Source: a virus | Reading direction: 5' to 3' (one strand) | Virus record (IMG/VR): IMGVR_UViG_3300021963_000580 | Location: 1 to 25,961 of that record | Length of the DNA: 25,961 bases | In this document: in pieces, positions 6,927 to 14,266 of the stretch | Layout: every line of letters starts with the position of its first letter | Numbering within the stretch: position 1 is the first letter of the stretch | Notes under the pieces: model-generated | The model's input: only the letters and a program-made list of their open reading frames with translations | The model's database searches: none | Told to the model about the DNA's origin: nothing | Position numbers and translations under genes: made by a program

Positions 6927-7400
6927 TTATTGTTTTAAACGTCCAAATCCTCTAATTGCTTTCTTATACCTAGGCTCTTCTAAACTACTTACCTTTACTC
7001 CTTCATACCTATTTGCTGCATGAAAGAACATTGTATTTCCAATATATAGACCGCAATGCCAGCCACTTGGGGAGGCTTTACTTCTAAAAAATACTAAATC
7101 TCCAACCTGCACGCTATCATATTTAACTCTCTCTGTCTGTATCCATTGCTTGTAAGCAACATTTTCTAACTCTTTGTTATAAACGTCCTTATAAGCGCGT
7201 TTTGTAAATTGTGAGCAATCAATTCCTTTTTCAGTCTTACCTCCTAACTTATAAGGCTTACCAATCCAATCTAGTATAAAATTATTTAAGATTGTATCCA
7301 GAGTAAAAACATCTTCAATACCTCTCGTTGATTTAATAGGTTGTGCTTGCCCTACTATACCTAGTAAAGTAAAGGCAATTATAATTATTAACTGTTTCAT
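6927..7400 (-). CDS. Secreted NlpC/P60 peptidase, 157 aa
   Basis: A signal peptide occupies residues 1-20 (MKQLIIIIAFTLLGIVGQAQ). The NlpC/P60 fold follows: WIGKPYKLGGKTEKGIDCSQF with nucleophile C62, VGDLVFF, WHCGLYIG with catalytic H115, and FFHAAN with H127 as the likely third residue. Family members cut peptide cross-bridges of peptidoglycan, so this enzyme probably acts in the periplasm. The length is near a minimal catalytic domain. As a secreted enzyme next to single-helix proteins it is a good candidate endolysin that uses the host Sec system, or an enzyme that remodels the wall of infected cells. Confidence 0.9.
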   Translation of the reverse strand: MKQLIIIIAFTLLGIVGQAQPIKSTRGIEDVFTLDTILNNFILDWIGKPYKLGGKTEKGIDCSQFTKRAYKDVYNKELENVAYKQWIQTERVKYDSVQVGDLVFFRSKASPSGWHCGLYIGNTMFFHAANRYEGVKVSSLEEPRYKKAIRGFGRLKQ

Positions 7401-7403
7401 TTT

Positions 7404-7955
7404 TTAATCCCACCAGCCTCTAATATCTGATCCGTCATATTTTTTACCACTTACTCTAGAGTTCTTAGTTCCTTCTAAGATGTTCCAAAGCTCTTTCCAT
7501 TCTTTATTTTCTATCTCTCTAGCTCTAACAAAAACTTTTCTGTTATGAGCAGCTTGCTCTTCTGTATCATCTATTCCTTCAAGAAAGCCTTCTAGGTTTT
7601 GTAATTGTCCTAATTCCTCTTCTGCTCTATCGATGTAGTTATCCTCTCTGTTATTTTTAAGAAGCTCTAATACTCTACGCATTGACTTTAGTTTAGGGTC
7701 TCTACTCTCTGGTACTTCATTACCCTGCGTGCTCATACCTTCTTCTAATATCGTTAAAGATCTTTCAAATATATTCAAAGTGAATCTATAATCCCACCAG
7801 CGATGTTCCCATAATTCTTTACGGAATGTCCATACGTTCTTGATGAAATTTTTTATATCCCATCGTAAGAATTTATACGTCTTATACCACCAAGTATTAT
7901 GCCTTGCAAGTACTTTGAGGCTATCGAAGAAGCTTTCTGCAAATTTTATTTCCAT
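7404..7955 (-). CDS. Hypothetical phage protein rich in Trp and Glu, 183 aa
   Basis: The N-terminal third is basic and aromatic (HNTWWYKTYKFLRWDIKNFI, RKELWEHRWWDYRF). The rest is helical and charged (LEGFLEGIDDTEEQAAHNRK). No membrane segment or metal motif is seen. The ATG at 7955 lies 1 bp after the stop of the 35-aa membrane protein, in the same transcript from the promoter at 8068-8102. The Trp-rich front end suggests contact with membrane or another macromolecule. Unknown family. Confidence 0.78.
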   Translation of the reverse strand: MEIKFAESFFDSLKVLARHNTWWYKTYKFLRWDIKNFIKNVWTFRKELWEHRWWDYRFTLNIFERSLTILEEGMSTQGNEVPESRDPKLKSMRRVLELLKNNREDNYIDRAEEELGQLQNLEGFLEGIDDTEEQAAHNRKVFVRAREIENKEWKELWNILEGTKNSRVSGKKYDGSDIRGWWD

Positions 7956-7956
7956 C

Positions 7957-8064
7957 TTACTTTACTATTGTGTACAGGAGTACGATTACTAATCCTATGA
8001 GGGCCCAGAATGCAGCGTCTTCTGAGTATTTAATTTGATCGGGTCTTTTTCCTTGATTATTCAT
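7957..8064 (-). CDS. Tiny membrane protein, 35 aa
   Basis: Translation gives MNNQGKRPDQIKYSEDAAFW followed by a hydrophobic helix (ALIGLVIVLLYTIV) and a final Lys. The start codon lies 3 nt after the -7 box of promoter P7, so the transcript would be leaderless or nearly so. It is the first gene of the envelope/lysis-like block read to the left. Unknown function. Confidence 0.65.
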   Translation of the reverse strand: MNNQGKRPDQIKYSEDAAFWALIGLVIVLLYTIVK

Positions 8065-8067
8065 ATA

Positions 8068-8102
8068 CTTAAGATATGAAAAAATATGATAAGAAACAAC
8101 TA
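8068..8102 (-). promoter_or_regulatory. Promoter P7, TTG-N20-TATCTTAAG, leaderless layout
   Basis: Coding strand reads TAGTTG, 20 nt, TATCTTAAGTATATG. The ATG is that of the 35-aa gene, so initiation 4-6 nt after the box would start the mRNA at or next to the ATG. The -33 box overlaps the stop codon of the sulfotransferase gene upstream. Confidence 0.78.
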
Positions 8103-8675
8103 AATTAGAAATTTATACGCTTCTAATTTATTCCTTCTATACTTATTACTCTTATGTAACATAGGACGGAATGTCTTTCCTACTATACCTACATGTGTAT
8201 CTAATCTATCTAAATCTTCTTCTGTTGAGAATATCTTTTCGTAAGTTGTTTTGAAATCATCTATAAGTTCTACCTCTTTGTATCTATCTTGTAATAAAGA
8301 TACTTGGTAGTTTATGTCTTCTTGTGGGATTTGTTTAGAAGCAAATACATAGGGTGCATGCCAATCTAACATATTACCGCCTGAAGCTGCAAATACAAAA
8401 CTTTCAGCTTGTTCTAAAACATTTTCTCTCCAAAGTATTATTACTTTGTCAAATCTATTTTTTAATTCCGGATACCAATAACCTCCTTGCCCCCATATTG
8501 TTTTTATAACTACATCTTTTCTTTCCCAAATATCATAATCTGTATAACTCTCCTCGAAATACTGACTATCAATATGGAAAGGTTCAAAAATAAATTTAAA
8601 GTTTAAAGACTTAGCTATGTAATCTGCCAAGACTGTTGAGCCGGTTCTTGGAAGTGCATAAACTAGTATACGCAT
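8100..8675 (-). CDS. Sulfotransferase-family protein, 191 aa
   Basis: The start MRILVYALPRTGSTVLADYI carries the 5'-phosphosulfate binding loop (LPRTGST, residues 8-14) of PAPS-dependent sulfotransferases. A 3'-phosphate-binding-like segment RFDKVIILWRENVLEQAESF lies near 74-93 (Arg and Ser in the expected order). The enzyme would move sulfate from PAPS to a sugar, protein or small molecule. It is the last gene of the modification island and overlaps the SGNH hydrolase by 1 bp. An APS kinase 8 kb upstream in the same direction could supply PAPS. The acceptor is unknown. It ends in KFLI, loosely like its neighbours' (T/S)LI endings. Confidence 0.85.
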   Translation of the reverse strand: MRILVYALPRTGSTVLADYIAKSLNFKFIFEPFHIDSQYFEESYTDYDIWERKDVVIKTIWGQGGYWYPELKNRFDKVIILWRENVLEQAESFVFAASGGNMLDWHAPYVFASKQIPQEDINYQVSLLQDRYKEVELIDDFKTTYEKIFSTEEDLDRLDTHVGIVGKTFRPMLHKSNKYRRNKLEAYKFLI

Positions 8676-9463
8676 TATGATCTTTTTAAACTAAAATAAT
8701 CTGGAAAGTTTGTATCAATAAAATTATGCAAATCTGTTGCATATTTTTTATTATGTAAAGGACCTGGGTGACCACCATCTGCTGCAATATCAAGCCATTT
8801 TTTATTGTCCTTTCCATCAAATCTGTTAGATTCTTCATATGAGATAGGTATATTAAACGACCCACTCCATAACCAATTGCATTTCTTTGATTCTAAAAAA
8901 TACTTTATTAATAAATGATTTTTATACCAGTTTATCAAATCTTCATTATGATTTTGTAATTCAAGTGATATAGATTGTATCCTTACACCAGGTAGTGTTT
9001 CTTTTAAATACCCCCATGAACTTGTCGGCATATACGGCTCTACTCCACCGTCCTTTGTATATATCTCTCTTCGTTGAGGTGATGTATACATTATTAAAAC
9101 TAAATCAGGTTTAATTAAATCATAATAAGTTAGAAGACATCTACTCATATAATCGTTACTTCTACCGCCAAATCCAAAATTTAAATCAACAGCATTTGGT
9201 ATCAGTTTACATAATTGATGTGACCATGTTTCATCATCGTTTAATCCAACTCCTTCTGTATTAGAATCACCTATAGACATTACCCTTAATCCTTCTTGTG
9301 TTGGTTCATCTCCTCTAAACCCTAGTGAGTTATAAGTGTAGATACATTTACCTGAAGTATCTGAACCTGATGTATTAAAAGATGCATTAACTCTATTTGC
9401 TAGATGAAATTTGAAAGACGAAACTTCAAAACTTTCTGGATTCCAGTATTTTGGTGTTTTCAT
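8675..9463 (-). CDS. SGNH/GDSL-type hydrolase, 262 aa
   Basis: Block I reads VMSIGDSNTEGVGL, with the nucleophile Ser in GDSN. A Gly block follows (NFGFGGRSND) and the C-terminal catalytic block is DGGHPGPLHN with the Asp-x-x-His pair. These are the hallmarks of SGNH esterases/acyltransferases that act on acetyl groups of glycans. There is no signal peptide, so the enzyme is cytoplasmic or virion-carried. Its ATG overlaps the stop of the 2OG oxygenase (4 bp) and its stop overlaps the sulfotransferase start, indicating tight co-translation. Likely role: remove or add an acyl group on the glycan or protein modified by the island. Confidence 0.85.
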   Translation of the reverse strand: MKTPKYWNPESFEVSSFKFHLANRVNASFNTSGSDTSGKCIYTYNSLGFRGDEPTQEGLRVMSIGDSNTEGVGLNDDETWSHQLCKLIPNAVDLNFGFGGRSNDYMSRCLLTYYDLIKPDLVLIMYTSPQRREIYTKDGGVEPYMPTSSWGYLKETLPGVRIQSISLELQNHNEDLINWYKNHLLIKYFLESKKCNWLWSGSFNIPISYEESNRFDGKDNKKWLDIAADGGHPGPLHNKKYATDLHNFIDTNFPDYFSLKRS

Positions 9464-9960
9464 ATTAACTTACTTGTTTGTAATTTTATATTTTCTCTTT
9501 GTAAAAACCAAAGCAATGAAAAACGTTCTCCATCTAAAATAGGTGTTATCTCATGTTCTATCCTTACATCAAATAAATATGTATTCCCGGCGACTTGACT
9601 TAGGGTCTGTTCATTTGGATTATAAAGTTTAAAATTACCACCTACAAAATTGTCATTTAATAAGACACCGACAGCATATATTCTATTGTCTCGGACGTCA
9701 TTATGTTTTCCAAACCAATCACCTTCTTTAAATTTATGAAAATGTATTTCTGTTTTTAATTTTTTTATTTTTAAACCTGTTTCTAATTCAAAAAACGTTT
9801 TTAATTTATCAAACACCCATTTAGTTTCTAATGTATATTCGATTGGTTGAGAATCATATTTTCTATCTTTCATCCTCCAATTCGTAATATATGTACTATT
9901 ATATAAAGTTATAGACTCACATTCCTCTTTAGTAAATATAACTCTTTCTTCTAATATCAT
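9460..9960 (-). CDS. 2OG-Fe(II) oxygenase (prolyl-4-hydroxylase-like), 166 aa
   Basis: The double-stranded beta-helix signature is complete: FGKHNDVRDN with H86 and D88, the strand GVLLNDNFVGGNFKLYN, distal H136 (RIEHEITP) and R146 (DGERFSLLWF) for 2-oxoglutarate binding. The protein would hydroxylate a side chain or small molecule with O2 and 2OG. It is the minimal catalytic domain. It overlaps the radical SAM gene by 1 bp (TAATG). The C-terminus is TSKLI, one of several similar endings in this island, and the DNA there reads AGTTAATATG into the next start. Confidence 0.87.
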   Translation of the reverse strand: MILEERVIFTKEECESITLYNSTYITNWRMKDRKYDSQPIEYTLETKWVFDKLKTFFELETGLKIKKLKTEIHFHKFKEGDWFGKHNDVRDNRIYAVGVLLNDNFVGGNFKLYNPNEQTLSQVAGNTYLFDVRIEHEITPILDGERFSLLWFLQRENIKLQTSKLI

Positions 9961-11006
9961 TATATTAACGTTTTATTTGTATTATCTATAAACTCATACA
10001 AATTGTGAAATAAGTTTTGATTTTTCCATACTTTATTAAATTCTTTTTTAAATAAATAATGTTCTGGGTGTTCTTCATCCCATACTTGTTTGAGTTTAAA
10101 TTCACCTTCAGAAAATGTTCCCCAATTAGTTATTTTACCAAAAAATACATTTACTTTTTTACCAAAAATAGAATACATCAAATTATAAAATGTTTCCATT
10201 TCGGTATAATTAGAATCTTGTACTACAAATGAAGTCTTTATTTTACTCAATGTTGGTATTGTAGATATAAACTTTAAATTATTCAATAGATTTTCCCAAT
10301 CGCCTCCTAATCTAGTTTTATTCTCATAAGTATCTTTTGTACCTGCATCTATCGATATTTCACAGGTACGTACATACTTATGTATGTTCGGCATACTATC
10401 CCACATCTCTTTATTCCACATTGATGCGTTAGTGTGCAAGTGAATAGATGTTAACTTTGGGTATTTTTTTGGGTTGAATTTTCTTAGATAGTTTCTAAAC
10501 CCAACTGAAACGAAAGGATCTCCGGAACCTGTAATGTATAATGTTTTTACATATCGAGAAAAATATTCATCAATCTCTTCAATTGTTTTCTCAACACGTT
10601 TTATACCTTCACTATTTTCTACAATTAAATCTACTCTACAAGAAGGGCATTTATAGTTGCAAGTTCTATCGAAATTCATAACTAAGTAACTAGGTGAGTT
10701 GTTAGCTACTATTGCAGACTTAATTTTTGAATCGGACTTTGAACTGATTGGACCTGATGTTGTTCCGTAATTTAATAACCTGCTTAAATGTGGGCACATT
10801 TCTCTATCACAATACTTAAAAGAACCATCTAATATTGAATTCCTAATATCAACTAATGGTTCACTGTTGTAAATATCTTTTAGAGGTATTTGGTTAAGTT
10901 CAACTTTATTTGGTAGCCAAGAAGGGCAGCATACAAAACAAACCTTATTGTGTATTTCAAGTGAATTAAACGGTACACTGCATATATAATCTTTCAAGTC
11001 TACCAT
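9960..11006 (-). CDS. Radical SAM enzyme with N-terminal Cys-rich (SPASM-like) region, 348 aa
   Basis: The CxxxCxxC iron-sulfur motif is CNYKCPSC (C116, C120, C123). Downstream are TLYITGSGDPFVS (GGE-like region and beta-strand), SIHLHTNASMW and EISIDAGTKDTYE, all typical of the radical SAM barrel. Before the core are Cys at 9, 23, 26, 27, 66 and 71, in a pattern like the auxiliary-cluster region of SPASM proteins but placed at the N-terminus. The enzyme would do radical chemistry on a peptide or sugar. It lies two genes downstream of the Hint protein with the Cys-rich tail. Its C-terminus is NKTLI and its stop overlaps the next ATG. Confidence 0.88.
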   Translation of the reverse strand: MVDLKDYICSVPFNSLEIHNKVCFVCCPSWLPNKVELNQIPLKDIYNSEPLVDIRNSILDGSFKYCDREMCPHLSRLLNYGTTSGPISSKSDSKIKSAIVANNSPSYLVMNFDRTCNYKCPSCRVDLIVENSEGIKRVEKTIEEIDEYFSRYVKTLYITGSGDPFVSVGFRNYLRKFNPKKYPKLTSIHLHTNASMWNKEMWDSMPNIHKYVRTCEISIDAGTKDTYENKTRLGGDWENLLNNLKFISTIPTLSKIKTSFVVQDSNYTEMETFYNLMYSIFGKKVNVFFGKITNWGTFSEGEFKLKQVWDEEHPEHYLFKKEFNKVWKNQNLFHNLYEFIDNTNKTLI

Positions 11007-11045
11007 CTTATATAACTATTAGTAAAGTAAAAGACTTAGTAGGTA

Positions 11046-11195
11046 TTAACCTTCTAAGTGTTTAACTTTAATTGCAGAAACAACAGCTGAAAATGCTGCT
11101 GCTACCTTTGTTTTTAAATCTGTAGATAATGGGCCAGTTACAACTTTGACTACCTGTTCCTGTCTATTTACTCTCTTTTTTTCTACTTTAGCCAT
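11046..11195 (-). CDS. Small basic protein, 49 aa
   Basis: Translation begins MAKVEKKRVNRQEQVVKVVT and continues with an Ala/Val-rich helix (TKVAAAFSAVVSAIKVKHLE) ending in Gly. It lies between the Hint protein (stop at 11207) and the radical SAM gene (start at 11006), in the same direction. It has no Cys. It may be a small structural or regulatory protein. A peptide substrate for the neighbouring enzymes is only a speculation. Confidence 0.6.
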   Translation of the reverse strand: MAKVEKKRVNRQEQVVKVVTGPLSTDLKTKVAAAFSAVVSAIKVKHLEG

Positions 11196-11206
11196 AATTT
11201 AATTTT

Positions 11207-12688
11207 TTATTTAAAGGATTCTTGACTACATGTTGGACACCAGTTTTGATAACACCAGTTACCACAGTAATAATAACTACACCAACAACTATTATGCATC
11301 ACACTAAAATCTCCATCTCCAATATCAACTAAGAATAAGTCAGAAGGGGCAAAATCAAGTGAATAAATTATTCTAGTTTCATAGACTATTTCTAGGTTAG
11401 TAATTTCTATTGCAGTTAATTCAGTTGTATTAGAATCTGTAATAACTATTTTATCTCCGATATAGCAGTTGTTTATTTGTTCCCATCTAGTTTCGGTAGA
11501 GTCTTTTTCTACAATAAATAAAGTAGACTGCGGAGCCTCTGTCCATGAACGGCCATCTGATAATGTTATTTTTATCATTACTGTTTCTACTGACGACGAT
11601 ACCATCCCGATTAGCTCAGACTGAACTTGTGTTAAAGTGCTATTTGCTTGCTGTAGGTCGCTATTCCATCCAAATGTATGTATTTCACTAGTAAAAGCTG
11701 CTGCTTCGTTTTCGTTAGTATCGATAATATTAATAGAACGGATATAATCACCTAACTTAATAGTATCAATATCTGCTAAAGTACCATCAAATTTTAAAAT
11801 AACTGAATCATCATCAGTATGGTAGTCCGTATAATTTAGTTTTTTTGCAATATCTTTTGTAATATATTTTTGTCTAGTTTTACTATTGAACTTTCTAGTT
11901 TCTAAAAGAAATTCGTCTTCGCTAAATGAAAGTGGTAACCTAGTAGAATGAGTATACCCTCCCATATTAATTATATCTAAATTAGGGCCGTATATAATAT
12001 CAATACTTCTTATTGTTGAATATCTTCCTTCTACAATATTATCTTCAGAATATATAAATTCTTGGGCTAAGTAACCACCCTCAAGAGAATCAGTAATTGT
12101 ATTCAATTGATTTGCGTCAGAAATATTATATACAGCTGGATAGATATTAGTATCATAATCAGGGCTGTTTGCTTTAACTAATAGGTTTGGCTTTACTGAA
12201 GAGTAATCTACTTCGTCTAAAGTATTTAAACTTAACAAATCAGATTGAAAATATGTCTTCGGTATATAAGCAGACCCACTCATCAAGTTAAAAAACTCAA
12301 ACTTATTAGCACAGTACGTATCATCTACTAATGCGGTAGCATCAAATGATTGTCTTAGAATAAATTTAAAGGGTGCATCTTCTATGAAGGGTACTGTAAC
12401 TGATCTTGATGCTACTGTATGCTCGTGAAAAATAATATCGTTTTCCAAACACTTAGCTCGGAGTATATTACGAAAATTATTCTCTTCATTCAAAGGCAAG
12501 TAAGCACTTCCTTCTGTCCATATAAAATGAAACTCTGTAATGCTGTTAGCGATTAGCATACTAAATAATGCTGTATAATCTAATAAATCTGCTCCCCTAT
12601 TAGAAATACAGGTATTTGTATTTATCTCTATAACTTTTACCGAGTCATCTTTTTGTAGTAAATCACTACCAATTATCGTTGCTTTCAT
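11207..12688 (-). CDS. ATP-grasp-like protein with C-terminal Hint-like domain and Cys/Trp/Tyr-rich tail, 493 aa
   Basis: Residues 1-280 resemble an ATP-grasp-like fold: FILRQSFDATALVDDTYCANKFEFF, IPKTYF, PNLLVKANSPDYDTN, GGYLAQEFI and EGRYSTIRSIDIIYG. From about 288 the sequence turns Hint/intein-like: VILKFDGTLADIDTIKLGDY is like intein block A, WEQINNCYIGDKIVI like a later strand, and IIYSLDFAPSDLFLVDIGDG leading to VMHN-SC is like blocks F and G, with H465, N466, S467, C468. The block A Cys/Ser nucleophile and the block B TxxH are not evident, so splicing is unlikely; Asn cyclisation and C-terminal cleavage could still occur. The 27-residue tail holds six Cys, three Trp and four Tyr. It may be a virion protein or a peptide-releasing protein. 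Confidence 0.72.
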   Translation of the reverse strand: MKATIIGSDLLQKDDSVKVIEINTNTCISNRGADLLDYTALFSMLIANSITEFHFIWTEGSAYLPLNEENNFRNILRAKCLENDIIFHEHTVASRSVTVPFIEDAPFKFILRQSFDATALVDDTYCANKFEFFNLMSGSAYIPKTYFQSDLLSLNTLDEVDYSSVKPNLLVKANSPDYDTNIYPAVYNISDANQLNTITDSLEGGYLAQEFIYSEDNIVEGRYSTIRSIDIIYGPNLDIINMGGYTHSTRLPLSFSEDEFLLETRKFNSKTRQKYITKDIAKKLNYTDYHTDDDSVILKFDGTLADIDTIKLGDYIRSINIIDTNENEAAAFTSEIHTFGWNSDLQQANSTLTQVQSELIGMVSSSVETVMIKITLSDGRSWTEAPQSTLFIVEKDSTETRWEQINNCYIGDKIVITDSNTTELTAIEITNLEIVYETRIIYSLDFAPSDLFLVDIGDGDFSVMHNSCWCSYYYCGNWCYQNWCPTCSQESFK

Positions 12689-12706
12689 ATATACGTTTCC
12701 TTTATG

Positions 12707-12718
12707 TATAAATATCCA
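12707..12718 (-). promoter_or_regulatory. Possible ATATTTATA-class promoter box
   Basis: Coding strand GGATATTTATACATAAAGGAAACG precedes the ATG at 12688 by about 20 nt. It matches the box preceding the gene starting at 5264 in the core and in the following AAAC. AAAGGA at 8-13 nt before the ATG could serve as a Shine-Dalgarno. This intergenic gap is the likely start of the Hint/radical SAM transcript. Confidence 0.4.
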
Positions 12719-12742
12719 AACTTAATCTTTAAGTGAGGTATC

Positions 12743-13045
12743 TTATATTAATGTATTATTTTTTTTGTTTTCCGGTGGTTCAATATAATCAGAATCAATT
12801 TCCCCCCACTTTTTTAATGGACAAGCATTATAGTATGGAGAAAATACTTTTCTGCCCATCGGACACCCACACTCACCACAGTAAGCTGACCATTTTAGTC
12901 CTCTTATAGTTTCTTTCCTAAATTCACATCCTGTACAAACTTCTAGTCTTAATTTAGCTAGTTCTTGTTGAGCAGGTGTTGGATTAAAAGCAATTAACCA
13001 AGCTTTAAATATTTCCTTATAGTTAATAGGAGGAGGTATAGTCAT
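12743..13045 (-). CDS. Zinc-ribbon protein, 100 aa (paralogue of the gene at 4213-4446)
   Basis: The plan copies the 77-aa protein: helical start with FNPTPAQQELAKLRLEV, then CTGCEF, CGECGCPMGRKVF and CPLKKW, so two zinc-binding Cys pairs are kept. This copy has an N-terminal MTIPPPINY extension and a C-terminal tail GEIDSDYIEPPENKKNNTLI that the other lacks. The tail ends in NTLI, the ending seen in most unrelated neighbours here. The gene lies 2 bp after a 2OG oxygenase-like gene. Function unknown. Confidence 0.82.
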   Translation of the reverse strand: MTIPPPINYKEIFKAWLIAFNPTPAQQELAKLRLEVCTGCEFRKETIRGLKWSAYCGECGCPMGRKVFSPYYNACPLKKWGEIDSDYIEPPENKKNNTLI

Positions 13046-13047
13046 TT

Positions 13048-13503
13048 TTAAATTAACGTTTTATTAGTTTCAAATAACTTATTATGAAGAAACCCAACTA
13101 ATGTAAATCGTGCACCAACACAGTTTTCTACTTTATGTGCTTCTTCTTTAGTAAAATATACCATAGTTCCTACTTTAGGTGTTATAGATTCATTATCAAA
13201 AATTAATTTACCCCCGGTATAATTATCATTTAGAAAAATAATAAAAGAGTAGTTATTTGAATGATAGTGTTTAGTTTCGACTTGTACGGTACTATCGTCT
13301 ACTAATTGTATTCTAAGTTTTTTGAAGTCGCAACTCTGAAATTCAGTAATAATTTCTATAACTTTGTTTAAATGCGGAAGTAAGTCTACTCCGGAAAAGC
13401 GATAGATATTATCGTCTACACTATTAACATTACCGGCATCCCATAAACTAATAATAGATTGACATTGAGTTGATGTTAAATAGTTTTCAATTATCTTAAT
13501 CAT
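13048..13503 (-). CDS. 2OG-Fe(II) oxygenase-like protein with altered iron motif, 151 aa
   Basis: The fold signature is visible: KHYHSNNYSFIIFLNDNYTGGKLIFDN, then PKVGTMVYFTKEEAHKVENC with distal H123 and VGARFTLVGFL with R132. The first metal motif, normally His-x-Asp, reads HYHSNN here, so the carboxylate ligand is Ser82 or Asn83 or is missing. It may be an inactive homologue, or an iron halogenase-like arrangement in which the Asp is replaced; neither can be decided from sequence. It ends NKTLI, with AAAACGTTAATTTAA running into the next start. Confidence 0.78.
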   Translation of the reverse strand: MIKIIENYLTSTQCQSIISLWDAGNVNSVDDNIYRFSGVDLLPHLNKVIEIITEFQSCDFKKLRIQLVDDSTVQVETKHYHSNNYSFIIFLNDNYTGGKLIFDNESITPKVGTMVYFTKEEAHKVENCVGARFTLVGFLHNKLFETNKTLI

Positions 13504-13504
13504 C

Positions 13505-14266
13505 TTAAATTAACGTAAAACTTGTTTTAGGTATATCGTAATGATTATAAATAGTATCGTATCTGTCTTTGAAATTCTGATCTAATTGTATAGAGCACTC
13601 TATGTTTTGAGTAGAGTTAAGATGTTTTAGTTTAAACTCTTTTCCAATTTTGTTTGAGACCCAATTTTCCATAAGATCTAGTTTATCAATATCAAACCAA
13701 ATAATATCTCTATCATGATTATGCCAATAAGAAGACGGTGTTAAGAGCAAGTTAAATACGTTAACTATATATTCATCGGAATATAATTGCTTAAATCCTG
13801 TTGGTATGCTATATTTTTTAATAAAACTATTCTTTAATAAAAACTCATTTATTACATCTATTCTATTTTCATAAGTAGATAGGTCTTCTTTTTTGAAAAA
13901 AAATAATTCATCTAAACTACAATTTTTTAAAAATAAAGCTGGTTTGATAGCGTAGGCTCTTCTTAAATCCCAAATAATATGTTTAAATAATGAATAGAAG
14001 GTTTCGTACCTATCTCTCTTAACTGCAATTACCGGGTAGTTCTTCCCGAACTTTTTTCTAAGTGTAACTAAAGCTTCATGTCCATGTGTTATAAAGTCCA
14101 TTATTTGATTTTCATCTACGTCTTTGATTTCTACTGTAGCATTTAGATTTTCATATATCGGATACAAGTGTTCTATTTCTAAGTTATATAATTTACAAGA
14201 AACATAAAACGAGGTTGAACCACATCTTGGTAAGCTTATAAATATAAATTTATTATCTACTAACAT
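13505..14266 (-). CDS. Sulfotransferase-family protein, 253 aa
   Basis: The N-terminal FISLPRCGSTSFY (residues 9-21) is the PAPS 5'-phosphosulfate loop. PVIAVKRDRYETFYSLFKH (about 78-96) is the 3'-phosphate-binding region with the expected Arg and Ser. The remainder is helical with IIWFDIDKL near residue 200. It would sulfate a carbohydrate or protein using PAPS. It differs strongly in sequence from the other sulfotransferase in the window, so two acceptor specificities are likely. The C-terminus is TSFTLI. The stop and start are separated from the next gene by one base. Confidence 0.85.
   Translation of the reverse strand: MLVDNKFIFISLPRCGSTSFYVSCKLYNLEIEHLYPIYENLNATVEIKDVDENQIMDFITHGHEALVTLRKKFGKNYPVIAVKRDRYETFYSLFKHIIWDLRRAYAIKPALFLKNCSLDELFFFKKEDLSTYENRIDVINEFLLKNSFIKKYSIPTGFKQLYSDEYIVNVFNLLLTPSSYWHNHDRDIIWFDIDKLDLMENWVSNKIGKEFKLKHLNSTQNIECSIQLDQNFKDRYDTIYNHYDIPKTSFTLI

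Noticed and set aside
11207-12688. Self-splicing intein in the 493-aa protein
   Set aside because: The usual block A Cys/Ser and block B TxxH are not found and the tail is only 27 residues with no matching split host protein; kept only as a Hint-like cleavage hypothesis.
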